Below are positions 1 through 6,628 of a stretch of 6,655 bases of DNA, in pieces. Under the pieces are notes generated by a model. It ran no database searches. It was not told the DNA's origin and saw nothing but the letters and a program-made list of their open reading frames with translations. The position numbers were made by a program, and so were the translations under genes. The stretch's first letter is position 1, and each line of letters starts with the position of its first letter. This DNA comes from Desulfobulbaceae bacterium (GTDB taxonomy: Bacteria > Desulfobacterota > Desulfobulbia > Desulfobulbales > Desulfocapsaceae), in contig DOMU01000150.1 in NCBI GenBank assembly GCA_003509305.1, positions 655-7,309 of the forward strand, given 5' to 3'.

Positions 1-36
1 CTGGAAAAGGCGGTGCAGCATCTGATGCGGAAATAA
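1..36 (+). CDS. C-terminal end of an unidentified upstream gene (partial)
   Basis: Frame 1 reads LEKAVQHLMRK and then TAA at 34-36, entering from the left edge of the window. The fragment is too short to identify. It lies on the same strand as the cmr genes and ends 86 bases before cmr1, so it could be the preceding gene of the same transcription unit, for example another cas gene. Nothing in eleven residues shows this. It could also be a chance open stretch. Confidence 0.4.
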   Translation: MEKAVQHLMRK

Positions 37-111
37 ACGGTTCCATCATAAGAACTCGTTTACTCGCTGTTTCCGAATACAAAGGCAAGTTTTGTTTCCC
101 CACACTCTTTT

Positions 112-120
112 GGAGAGAGG
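112..120 (+). promoter_or_regulatory. Ribosome binding site of cmr1
   Basis: The purine run GGAGAGAGG lies just upstream of two in-frame ATGs, at 123 and 129. The GGAG part is 7 bases from the ATG at 123, and the GAGAGG part is 8 bases from the ATG at 129. Either start is therefore served, and the choice changes the protein by only two residues. The leader at 37-122 shows no clear -35/-10 pair and no strong hairpin. Confidence 0.65.
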
Positions 121-122
121 CC

Positions 123-1436
123 ATGACGATGCCAGATAACGAGCAAGCCGATTTTATTCTTTCCCGCGGCCTGGTTCAGCATACGCCGATGCTGCACTTC
201 CAGCATAACGAAACGGGCGTCTGCCTGCGCGGCACTGAGGTGAAGGCGAAGCTGGACAGATTTCTGCTGATTCTACTTGGTCGGGAGACAGGCGTGGTCA
301 AAGATTCCGATTCCTATAAGCAAGGGAATGAGATAGCCAAGGGAAAAAACTGGCTGACAGGCACAGGCGAACACCCGGCTTTGAATTACAAGCTGCGGAT
401 TTTTGCTCCACAAAAGGATCCGGAAAGAACCACGACGGTTGAAAATGCAATTCAGGCTGTCAAAAAAGGTAAAAAAATCAAGAGCAAAGATGCTCATAAA
501 GGCATCTGCCGCAGCTACTTCGCCAATATGATTGACCAGCACAAAAGTAAGGAGGAACAAATCCGGGAGATTAAAACTAAGTTCAAGGACACTATATTTT
601 ATGAAGATGGCCTGGAGCTGAAAATCATCTGCTTCAACAAAAAGTTGCGGGACCATATTGAAACCCATCTGGAACTGTTCTTTCTTCTCCATAATTTCGG
701 CACGCGGCAAAGCAAGGGATTTGGCTCGTTCACCGTTAAGCCAAAGATCGGAGAATCCCATCAAACTGACGAGGAAAAGCTGCGTAATTATTACGAAAAA
801 ACCGGTTCGTCGGTTTGGGTCTTAGACTATGAAAATGAGAGAAGAACCAAACACGAGAATGGCAACGAAGCCCTGAAATGGATTTGGATTGTCTATGGTT
901 TTATGAAATCCGGGTGGAATTCTGGAGGTAATTATTTCAAAGGCTTTGCCTTGCGGTATTTTTATGAAAACTCAGGAGAGCAGTATAGAAATGACAAAGC
1001 ATTCATCAAAGAGCAAGTGCTTAAAGATGAATATCGTAGCAAAGAACAGGCCAAAGGCGTCGAGTACCGCTTTATTCGGGCGATGCTGGGCATCTCCGAC
1101 CAGGTGACATGGGAACGGAAAGGGAAGGGCATAAACTGGAAAAATGGGAAACCGACCCTCAAATTTGAATGCGAAAACGACCGCATAAAACGTGTCCCAT
1201 CGCCAATCCTCTTTTCCGTTACCAGCGATAGAATTTTCCTCCTGCCTCAGCCCATTGCGCCAGCGGTTTTCGGCCAAGAATTCATCATTACAAGTACGCA
1301 GGAGAATGAGCATAAACATTGCGACCAAATCCTAACACCAACGGAAAAAGAATTTGATTTTGCCGCCTTTCTCGAAGCATTCGCGAATGATTTAAATTTG
1401 CAACCCGCAACATCCCTGACGCTGCGTAAACTGTAA
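123..1436 (+). CDS. cmr1: Type III-B RAMP protein, Cmr1-like
   Basis: Probable Cmr1, the Cas7-like RAMP subunit that, with Cmr6, caps the 3' end of the crRNA in the Cmr complex and affects target-RNA engagement. The 437 residues fit a two-RAMP-domain protein. Near the N-terminus (about 21-48) TPMLHFQ is followed by LRGTEVKAKLDRFLL, in the place where classical Cmr1 has its S-I-K-G-x-L-R-F-W-W motif. A glycine-rich RAMP loop, FGTRQSKGFGS, lies at 192-202. RVPSPILFSV at 357-366 resembles the R-x-P-S-P-I stretch of Cmr1 C-terminal domains. The middle (100-160 and 210-310) is rich in Lys and Glu. The gene opens the operon and ends 20 bases before cmr2, the only real gap among the six genes. Hand counts of three 60-base stretches (from 541, 781 and 841) give about 35-45% GC, lower than in the later genes. 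Assignment rests on position and RAMP motifs; it could be a distinct RAMP family occupying the Cmr1 slot. Confidence 0.78.
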   Translation: MTMPDNEQADFILSRGLVQHTPMLHFQHNETGVCLRGTEVKAKLDRFLLILLGRETGVVKDSDSYKQGNEIAKGKNWLTGTGEHPALNYKLRIFAPQKDPERTTTVENAIQAVKKGKKIKSKDAHKGICRSYFANMIDQHKSKEEQIREIKTKFKDTIFYEDGLELKIICFNKKLRDHIETHLELFFLLHNFGTRQSKGFGSFTVKPKIGESHQTDEEKLRNYYEKTGSSVWVLDYENERRTKHENGNEALKWIWIVYGFMKSGWNSGGNYFKGFALRYFYENSGEQYRNDKAFIKEQVLKDEYRSKEQAKGVEYRFIRAMLGISDQVTWERKGKGINWKNGKPTLKFECENDRIKRVPSPILFSVTSDRIFLLPQPIAPAVFGQEFIITSTQENEHKHCDQILTPTEKEFDFAAFLEAFANDLNLQPATSLTLRKL

Positions 1437-1456
1437 AAACTGAGGGCGGATGAACA

Positions 1457-3055
1457 ATGAATAAATATATCGGCATCACCATCGGTCCAATTCAGGAAAC
1501 ACTCTCTCTTTCCACCTCCCCGGCGGCGCTTTGGGCCGGCAGCTTTATCTTCTCTTGGCTGTCACGGCGGCTTTGCGAAAAAATCGCTGAGAAAACAGGG
1601 GCGGAAGCGATAGTTTCTCCTTTCTTCAACCCAAACAACGCACAGCGGAGCATGGAAGATGGCGTTGGCCGCTTTCATGACCGGGTTATCGTCAAAGCGG
1701 AAAAGATTTCCATTGAAGAGGTCGCGGCGATCATCACTAAAGTGAAAGAGGAAATCGCTGGAATTCTGCTTCAGCCTATTAAAGATTTACCTGATGAAAA
1801 AGACTCCAACAATCCTCCACCGACTGATGAAGAGATAAAAACATGGTTCGCCACCTATTGGCAAATCCGCGCCGTCGAGTATGCGGTGGCGGACAACATC
1901 ATCGGCAATGGTTCCTGTTTTCTCGACGCCATTGAGTGCGAGCGTATCTTTTCTTCTGTCGAAAAGAGGAACTATCTGCTGGATATTTTTGAGCATGGCC
2001 CGGATGAAGCCACCAGACGTGAAAACCGCAACAAAGCCGTCAAAAACTTAGGGCAGCAACAATCATTTAATATTAACCGTAAGGCATGGCAGCTTCTTGA
2101 TGCCGACGGCAGTATTCTTGAGTTGCGGGAGATTGCCGCCGGACAGACGCGACAAACGCAAAAGAAAAAGAAGAAATTTTCTTACTACGCGGTGATCCAG
2201 TCCGACGGCGACGAAATGAGTGGCGTTTTCCAAAAATGCGGCGCTGACCCGGAAAAGCTCCGCGACCAGTCGAAAAAACTGCTCAATTTTGCCAGCGAAG
2301 CGGCGAAGATGGTGAAAGCTTACGGCGGCGTCACCATCTATGCCGGTGGCGACGATCTGCTCTGCCTGGCACCGGTGGAAAATGGCGAGGGCGACGCGGT
2401 ACAGAATCTGCTGAATCTGCTCGAAACCCTCCGGGATACTTTCGCCGATTTTTTCGGTAAAGGGCAAGGTTTCCCAACCCTTTCCTTTGGCGTCGCCATC
2501 CGCTACTACAAGCATCCGCTTTATGAAGCCTTCGCCGATGCCGGGCGCTTGCTTTTTGATAAGGCAAAGATAAAAGGCGGCAAAAACGCGGCGGCCATCT
2601 CACTGAAAAAACACAGCGGCCACGGCGCGGAATTTATCCTGACAGGATTTGATAACAACCATTGCCTGGCTGATATACAAAACATCATCCGTGGCCATTG
2701 CGAGGAAAAGTATCTCAATTCCGTGGCCCATCACCTGCGCAATTTCCGTGTGCTGTTCCGTGAAGCGTTGAAGAAAGCGAAAGAGGTGGATGATGCGGAT
2801 GCGCCGGCCCTGAAAAATGCCTTCGCCAACGTTTTTGACCACGACACGCACGATGAAGGCGGGACACCGGCGCAGCTTGCGGCTATCCGCCATCTGTTTT
2901 TCAAAATCCGGGATGGCGTTTTGCCGATGACCGAGCCCAAAATCGACGAGGCGGCAAACCAGGCGGAGCGAGACTGCCGCCAGGCCATCGCCGCCTTGGA
3001 CGAGGTTCTGCGTTTCGCCCGATTTTTTAACGAGGAGGCCGAAAATGATGACTAA
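1457..3055 (+). CDS. cmr2: Cas10 / Cmr2, HD-less, with intact GGDD cyclase motif
   Basis: Large subunit of the Cmr complex. In this family target-RNA binding switches on the Palm domains to make nucleotide second messengers (cyclic oligoadenylates, or SAM-AMP in some relatives). At 532 residues it is far shorter than full Cmr2 proteins (about 870 in Pyrococcus furiosus). The protein starts directly in the first Palm-like domain: IGITIGPIQE (5-14) and LWAGSFIFSWL (25-35) match the conserved GP-x-Q-E and LWAGS elements. A five-lysine run (236-240) leads into Palm 2, with YYAVIQSDGDEM (243-254; metal-binding Asp250) and GGDD at 297-300 (bases 2345-2356). A mostly helical C-terminal domain follows from about 400. 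There is no N-terminal HD nuclease domain and no paired CxxC zinc ribbon; only Cys40, 154 and 161 lie before Palm 2. ATG 1457 is supported by GAGGG at 1442-1446. The upstream ATG at 1450 stops after four codons. The 3' end overlaps cmr3 by 11 bases. Confidence 0.93.
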   Translation: MNKYIGITIGPIQETLSLSTSPAALWAGSFIFSWLSRRLCEKIAEKTGAEAIVSPFFNPNNAQRSMEDGVGRFHDRVIVKAEKISIEEVAAIITKVKEEIAGILLQPIKDLPDEKDSNNPPPTDEEIKTWFATYWQIRAVEYAVADNIIGNGSCFLDAIECERIFSSVEKRNYLLDIFEHGPDEATRRENRNKAVKNLGQQQSFNINRKAWQLLDADGSILELREIAAGQTRQTQKKKKKFSYYAVIQSDGDEMSGVFQKCGADPEKLRDQSKKLLNFASEAAKMVKAYGGVTIYAGGDDLLCLAPVENGEGDAVQNLLNLLETLRDTFADFFGKGQGFPTLSFGVAIRYYKHPLYEAFADAGRLLFDKAKIKGGKNAAAISLKKHSGHGAEFILTGFDNNHCLADIQNIIRGHCEEKYLNSVAHHLRNFRVLFREALKKAKEVDDADAPALKNAFANVFDHDTHDEGGTPAQLAAIRHLFFKIRDGVLPMTEPKIDEAANQAERDCRQAIAALDEVLRFARFFNEEAENDD

Positions 3056-4121
3056 GCTGATTACGCTGACGCCGCTGGAACCGTATTTTTTCGGCGGCGA
3101 GCGAGTCTTCTCCTATGGCGAACATACCAGCAAACTGGCCGGTGGCTATTTCATCCGCTCGCTGAATACCCCTTCGCAGACGGCGCTGTTCGGCGCCTTG
3201 CGCTATCTCGGCATCGGCGAGAAAAATGCCGACTATTCCCTGAGCGATGAGGACAAAAAGAACATCGGCGCGGCCAGCTTCAACATGCTGCAAACCAGCC
3301 AGGAATTTGGCCGCATCACGGGCATTTCGCCGCTCTATCTGATGGACGATCATGGAGCTTTGTATATTCGCGCTCCCTTTGATCATCATGCCGGTTGCAA
3401 AACACAGACCTATCAACCGTACCGCGATTACTCGCCGCCGCTCTTGACCGCCGGTTGCGACGGGGACGTGCAAACGCGCATCTTCCCCAGAAGATTCCAG
3501 GCGAAAAATGGCCTGGCCGACGGTTGGTTGCGGCTGGATGGCGGGCGGATTGTCGAGGATAAAGACATCTTCCATGGGCTTGTCCGCCCCCATGTCAATA
3601 AGTCTGAACATGCCGAAGGCTTCGTCAAACGGCAGTACACACGGCTGAAAGAGGGCTGGCGCTTTGCCTTTTTCGCCAATGTGCACGACGATTTTATCTT
3701 CGGCCCGGAACGCGTCATTTATCTTGGCCAGAAAAAATCGGCCTTTGCCGTCCAGACTGACGATGAAACCGAGCCAACGCTGGAAGAAATCACCCAGCTC
3801 CTGGCGCACGAGCGCCGCCCCGGCCAAAGCTTTCTCTATCTGCAATCGGATACCTTTTTAGGCGCCGAAGCCGATATTGCCAGCCTCTCCAGTAGTTGCT
3901 CCTTCGCTATGACCACGGTGAGGGAGCAGCGGGTTTTCACGACCAATTACGCCGCAGGCGGCAACCATTACCAACGCTACCGGAAAGAGGAAAGCCTCCT
4001 CAAGTTGCTGCGAGCTGGCTCTATATTCTGGACGGATAAGCCGGAAAAAGTGAAGGAATTGATTGAAAAAAAGCATCTGCAACAGGCCGGATTCAACCGC
4101 GTCATCGGAGGAGAACAATGA
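3045..4121 (+). CDS. cmr3: Type III-B RAMP protein Cmr3
   Basis: Cmr3, the Cas5-like subunit that pairs with Cas10 and holds the repeat-derived 5' tag of the crRNA. The 358 residues are close to the usual length. The N-terminus has the Cmr3 pattern: TLTPLEPYFFGGERVF (7-22) followed by TPSQTALFGALRYLG (42-56), the pattern that usually reads P-x-P-S-T-x-x-G-A-L-R. The middle contains GWRFAFFANV (204-213) and YLGQKKSAF (226-234), the equivalent of the Cas5/Cmr3 L-G-G-x-x-S element. The end, AGFNRVIGG (348-356), resembles the G-Y-N ending of other Cmr3 proteins. The start lies inside the end of cmr2 in another frame. Two adjacent ATGs (3045 and 3048) sit 6 and 9 bases after GAGGAGG at 3032-3038, so either may be used. 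The gene ends in an ATGA overlap with cmr4, implying translational coupling. Identification by motif and operon position is firm. Confidence 0.9.
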   Translation: MMTKLITLTPLEPYFFGGERVFSYGEHTSKLAGGYFIRSLNTPSQTALFGALRYLGIGEKNADYSLSDEDKKNIGAASFNMLQTSQEFGRITGISPLYLMDDHGALYIRAPFDHHAGCKTQTYQPYRDYSPPLLTAGCDGDVQTRIFPRRFQAKNGLADGWLRLDGGRIVEDKDIFHGLVRPHVNKSEHAEGFVKRQYTRLKEGWRFAFFANVHDDFIFGPERVIYLGQKKSAFAVQTDDETEPTLEEITQLLAHERRPGQSFLYLQSDTFLGAEADIASLSSSCSFAMTTVREQRVFTTNYAAGGNHYQRYRKEESLLKLLRAGSIFWTDKPEKVKELIEKKHLQQAGFNRVIGGEQ

Positions 4122-5005
4122 AACCACATCTGCTGAAACTGGAACTGCTGACCAATCTGCATGTCGGTGACGAGGGCGGCATGGGCCTGGTGGAAAACAG
4201 CGTGCAGCGCGACAGTGTGCTGAAGGATATGCCGATCATTCCCGGTTCCGGCGTCAAGGGGGCGCTGCGGGAATATTTCGAGGACAGGTTGACCGATGGG
4301 CAAAAAAAGAGAGAGATTTTTGGTTATCCGGTGAAAAAAGATGAAAAGGGCGAAGTGCAAGAGCCGTCCGGCGACGGCAAATACAAGTTTTTTGATGCCT
4401 TCTGCCTGGCCCGGCCCCTGCGGGTTTCCGAGGGTCATACGCCCTATGTGCTGGCGACATCAACGGCAATCGTCGTCCATACTTTGAAATTATTGCATGG
4501 CATTGGTTTTGGCCCGCTGTGCCAGATGGATGCTCAAAGTTTTGCAACGCTTATCGGCAATATCGACTCACTCAGCAATTCTCTGGACGATGCCGCGCCA
4601 TTTCTCGTCCGCACTGACAGTCCACAAAAAATAGCGACAATCGAAGGGTATGCGGTTCGACCTACTATGGGCGACGGCCCGGTTCAACGCTGTGTCAGCC
4701 AACTGCTTGACGCTTTGATTGGCAAAACCGCCTGGGCAATAGCGAAGAATCTGAACGACTACGACCTGCCGGTGCGGGCGCGGAATTGCCTTGATGATGA
4801 TAAGCGCAACCTCTGGTACGAGGAGTATGTGCCGCATAAAAGCGTCTTTCTGGCGCCTCTGCTGACGCCGGATAACGACGCCGACAAACCCCTACCATTC
4901 GGTGAGCCTGTTCAGTTTGGGGCGAACGGCTCGGTGGGCATGGGCTATGCCAGCGTCTCTTTTGTCGATCTGTCGCCAAATGGCGCTTTAGGAGGCCAGG
5001 GATGA
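4118..5005 (+). CDS. cmr4: Type III-B backbone RAMP protein Cmr4, with Glu at the catalytic Asp position
   Basis: Cmr4, the Cas7-type subunit present in several copies along the crRNA. In studied systems it cuts bound target RNA at 6-nt intervals. Diagnostic motifs are LHVGDEGGMGLVENSVQRD (14-32), IPGSGVKGALREYF (41-54), and the glycine loop FGANGSVGMGYASV (267-280). The 295 residues are typical. As I recall Pyrococcus furiosus Cmr4, the segments align without gaps from residue 1, and its catalytic Asp26 corresponds to Glu26 here (codon GAA, 4193-4195). Nearby acidic residues Asp18 and Glu19 lie in the same loop. RNase activity may therefore be weak, altered or absent; this is inference. The ATG overlaps the cmr3 stop (ATGA) behind GGAGGAG at 4107-4113, and the TGA overlaps the cmr5 ATG. 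A seven-A run at 4302-4308 is the only sequence here prone to slippage, and the frame is intact across it. Confidence 0.93.
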   Translation: MKPHLLKLELLTNLHVGDEGGMGLVENSVQRDSVLKDMPIIPGSGVKGALREYFEDRLTDGQKKREIFGYPVKKDEKGEVQEPSGDGKYKFFDAFCLARPLRVSEGHTPYVLATSTAIVVHTLKLLHGIGFGPLCQMDAQSFATLIGNIDSLSNSLDDAAPFLVRTDSPQKIATIEGYAVRPTMGDGPVQRCVSQLLDALIGKTAWAIAKNLNDYDLPVRARNCLDDDKRNLWYEEYVPHKSVFLAPLLTPDNDADKPLPFGEPVQFGANGSVGMGYASVSFVDLSPNGALGGQG

Positions 5006-5466
5006 ATAAAAGACGCATCGAGCAGATGATTCCGCTGGCGATAACGGTTTTACAAGAGAAAGAATTGAAGATTCTGGAAGATGGCATCATCAAAAAAGCC
5101 TGGCGTGGTCAATTGGCCGCCTTTGGCGCCACCGTCGCCACCGGCAGCCTGCTGGCCGCCACCGCTTTTTTCGCCAAACAGGGCAATGCCGAAGTTGACC
5201 GGGCCAAACTGAGCAAAGCGATTTACGAAGTCATGAAAAAGTATCAGTCTGAACAGGGCCAGGACATGCGGTCAGCGGACAGTCTGCTCCATTTCGTGCA
5301 GTGCGTTCTTGTAACGGAGCCAGCCCATAAACAGGCCATGAAGGAAGTGGTGCTCGACGCGGCGACGGCTTTGAAACTGGCCATGAATCTGTTCATCGCC
5401 GAAGAGAAAGACGACAAAGTGGCGTCGAACCAGGTCGTCGGACACGGTGGGGAGGGACAGGTATGA
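5002..5466 (+). CDS. cmr5: Type III-B small subunit Cmr5
   Basis: Cmr5, the small helical subunit that stacks into the minor filament against Cmr4 and helps hold the target strand. It has no catalytic role. The 154 residues fit the family (roughly 120-170). The central segment RGQLAAFGATVATGSLLAAT (35-54), followed by AFFAKQG (55-61), matches the Cmr5 signature of a short helix, F-G-x-x-x-x-x-S-G-L-L-x-x-x-A-F. Although hydrophobic, this segment is a packed helix in known Cmr5 structures, not a membrane span. The remainder is predicted helical. The C-terminal 15 residues are glycine-rich and probably disordered (GHGGEGQV). The start is set by an ATGA overlap with cmr4 and GGAGG at 4991-4995; the stop overlaps cmr6 in the same way. 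The match to the family is weaker in sequence than for Cmr4 or Cmr6, but size, pattern and position agree. Confidence 0.88.
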   Translation: MNKRRIEQMIPLAITVLQEKELKILEDGIIKKAWRGQLAAFGATVATGSLLAATAFFAKQGNAEVDRAKLSKAIYEVMKKYQSEQGQDMRSADSLLHFVQCVLVTEPAHKQAMKEVVLDAATALKLAMNLFIAEEKDDKVASNQVVGHGGEGQV

Positions 5467-6518
5467 ACCAGCATTATCGCTTTCATGTGGAATATTTTAA
5501 TTACCTCCTGACCGACGCTGACGCGGAAGAACAGGAAGAACATTGCCGGAAGAATAACAAAGAGTTGCTTAATTTCCGTCTACCCGCAAAGGAGGAAATC
5601 CCTTTTTCCGAGCACTGCTTCCACCTGAAGACGCTCTATCCCGGCCTGCTTGCCGGACTGGGTTATGCTCACGAAGCGATGGAAAATGTGAACAACCAGA
5701 TCAAGCTTGGTTTCAGCCTGGATTTCGTCACCGGCCTGCCCGTTATCCCCGGCAGTTCGGTGAAGGGCGTGCTGCGCAGCCTGTTCGACGATGAAGAAGC
5801 CGTCACAGCGCTGCGGCAGCGGGAATACTGGCCAAAAGCAGGTGGTCAGCCGGTTGATGCCGATGCCTTGCCACAGGCGCTGTTCGGAGAGAGCGAGAAT
5901 GACGGCCAGGTCATATTCTGGGATGCCTGGCCCGTTAAATCGGCCAGTGATAAGGTGTTTGGCCTTGATTATATCACCCCGCATCTGCCGAAATCGCAGG
6001 ACGGGAAAGATTTGGCTGAGGAATACCGTGGCCTGACCAATCCCGTGCCGATCATGATGCTGAAGGTCATCCCCGGTGTTACCTGGCGTTTTCGTTTCTC
6101 GCTTGACGACATCCGGCTTGCCGATGGAACAGGCATCGCCGCCGAGGCTGTGTGTAAGCTGTTCCGTGAATTACTGCTGATTACCGGTATTGGCGCCAAA
6201 ACCAACACCGGCTTCGGGGCGCTGGAAACTGATGCGGCGGCGGACATAAAGTGGCGGCTCGCCGCTGAAGGGAAAACAAAGGAAGAAATCGAGGCTCCCG
6301 TCTGGCTGTATTCTTTATCAGAAGAGCGCCTGGCCCAGGCATTCGGCAAAGATAAAAATAAGACGCTGAAACAATTTGACCTGCAAGAAGCCGATCTGCG
6401 TAAACTTGGTAAGGAACTGCGTGGCGAAATGATAGCTTCCTGGGCTGGCGCCGAAAAAAAATCCAATAAAAGAAAAGCGTACAAATTTTTCTTTCCATCT
6501 CAACATGATGAGGAATAA
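5463..6518 (+). CDS. cmr6: Type III-B RAMP protein Cmr6
   Basis: Cmr6, the Cas7-like subunit at the 3' end of the crRNA next to Cmr1. The Cmr6 pattern is clear: YPGLLAGLGYAHEA (59-72), KLGFSLDFVTGLPVIPGSSV (81-100) continuing KGVLRSLF (101-108), FGESENDGQVIFWDAWP (141-157), LTNPVPIMMLKVIPGV (191-206), and the glycine-rich RAMP loop ITGIGAKTNTGFGAL (240-254). About 95 residues follow this loop: an acidic and basic mixed helical region ending in a Lys/Arg-rich stretch (EKKSNKRKAYK, 331-341), which could contact RNA or partner subunits. The start is fixed by an ATGA overlap with cmr5 and GGAGGG at 5451-5456, six bases upstream. An eight-A run at 6454-6461 is read in frame. The stop is two bases before the next ATG, so the following small ORF is probably co-translated. 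Confidence 0.93.
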   Translation: MNQHYRFHVEYFNYLLTDADAEEQEEHCRKNNKELLNFRLPAKEEIPFSEHCFHLKTLYPGLLAGLGYAHEAMENVNNQIKLGFSLDFVTGLPVIPGSSVKGVLRSLFDDEEAVTALRQREYWPKAGGQPVDADALPQALFGESENDGQVIFWDAWPVKSASDKVFGLDYITPHLPKSQDGKDLAEEYRGLTNPVPIMMLKVIPGVTWRFRFSLDDIRLADGTGIAAEAVCKLFRELLLITGIGAKTNTGFGALETDAAADIKWRLAAEGKTKEEIEAPVWLYSLSEERLAQAFGKDKNKTLKQFDLQEADLRKLGKELRGEMIASWAGAEKKSNKRKAYKFFFPSQHDEE

Positions 6519-6520
6519 CA

Positions 6521-6628
6521 ATGAACGAAAAAGTCGCCTACTATTACCTGGAGACGACAAAAGACTTCATCGCCGCTTTGGGATTTGCTTTGGCATATTA
6601 TTCTATTCTTCATTTCAGGATGCACTAA
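6521..6628 (+). CDS. Small ORF of unknown function coupled to cmr6 (35 aa)
   Basis: I do not recognise this protein. ATG 6521 starts two bases after the cmr6 stop and has a good RBS, GAGGA at 6510-6514 with a 6-base spacer, so it looks like the next gene of the operon. The 35-residue product has a polar, tyrosine-rich start (MNEKVAYYYLETTKD) followed by an uncharged, mostly hydrophobic stretch (about 16-30, FIAALGFALAYYSIL) and a short basic end (HFRMH). It could be a tiny single-pass membrane or amphipathic-helix protein. It could equally be the first part of a longer ancillary gene cut by a frameshift or insertion. In another frame, ATGs at 6505/6508 open a frame that runs unbroken to the window edge, but they lack an RBS. 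The TAA is at 6626-6628, so the edge of the window does not explain the short length. Confidence 0.4.
   Translation: MNEKVAYYYLETTKDFIAALGFALAYYSILHFRMH

Larger units (their letters stand above)
123..6628 (+). other. Type III-B (Cmr) CRISPR effector operon
   Basis: Six cmr genes in canonical order on one strand. Junctions are: cmr1-cmr2, 20-base gap; cmr2-cmr3, 11-base overlap; cmr3-cmr4, cmr4-cmr5 and cmr5-cmr6, each a 4-base ATGA overlap; cmr6-small ORF, 2-base gap. Each gene has its own strong purine-rich RBS, which fits coupled translation with boosted initiation. No internal terminator or promoter could be supported. All complex subunits are present; cas6, cas1, cas2, an array and a recognisable second-messenger effector are not in the window. 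Confidence 0.93.

Noticed and set aside
79..95. Small hairpin in the leader of cmr1 (ACAAAG paired with TTTTGT) as a terminator or attenuator
   Set aside because: The stem is AT-rich, about six pairs with one G-U, and no clean T-run follows it. It is too weak to support.
68..99. Direct repeat TGTTTCC at 68-74 and 93-99, as a possible degenerate CRISPR repeat end or operator
   Set aside because: Only seven bases match, at one spacing, and the flanks do not match. Chance is sufficient in AT-rich leader DNA.
273..764. 163-residue reverse-strand ORF opposite cmr1, and other long antisense frames such as 3027-3845
   Set aside because: They lie wholly or almost wholly opposite well-supported cmr genes, match no family I recognise, and are typical shadow frames.
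1676..1681. His-Asp pair (residues 74-75) in Cmr2 as a possible HD nuclease motif
   Set aside because: It lies within the first Palm-like domain, without the additional spaced His and Asp residues of an HD domain or any room for one.
2837..2860. DHDTHDEGG segment (residues 461-469) near the Cmr2 C-terminus as a relocated HD motif
   Set aside because: It is a short acidic/His-rich loop in the C-terminal helical domain. The surrounding residues do not resemble the HD fold.
5106..5184. Hydrophobic segment of Cmr5 (residues about 36-61) as a transmembrane helix
   Set aside because: Hydrophobic, Ala/Gly-rich central helices are normal in Cmr5, a soluble subunit of a cytoplasmic complex.
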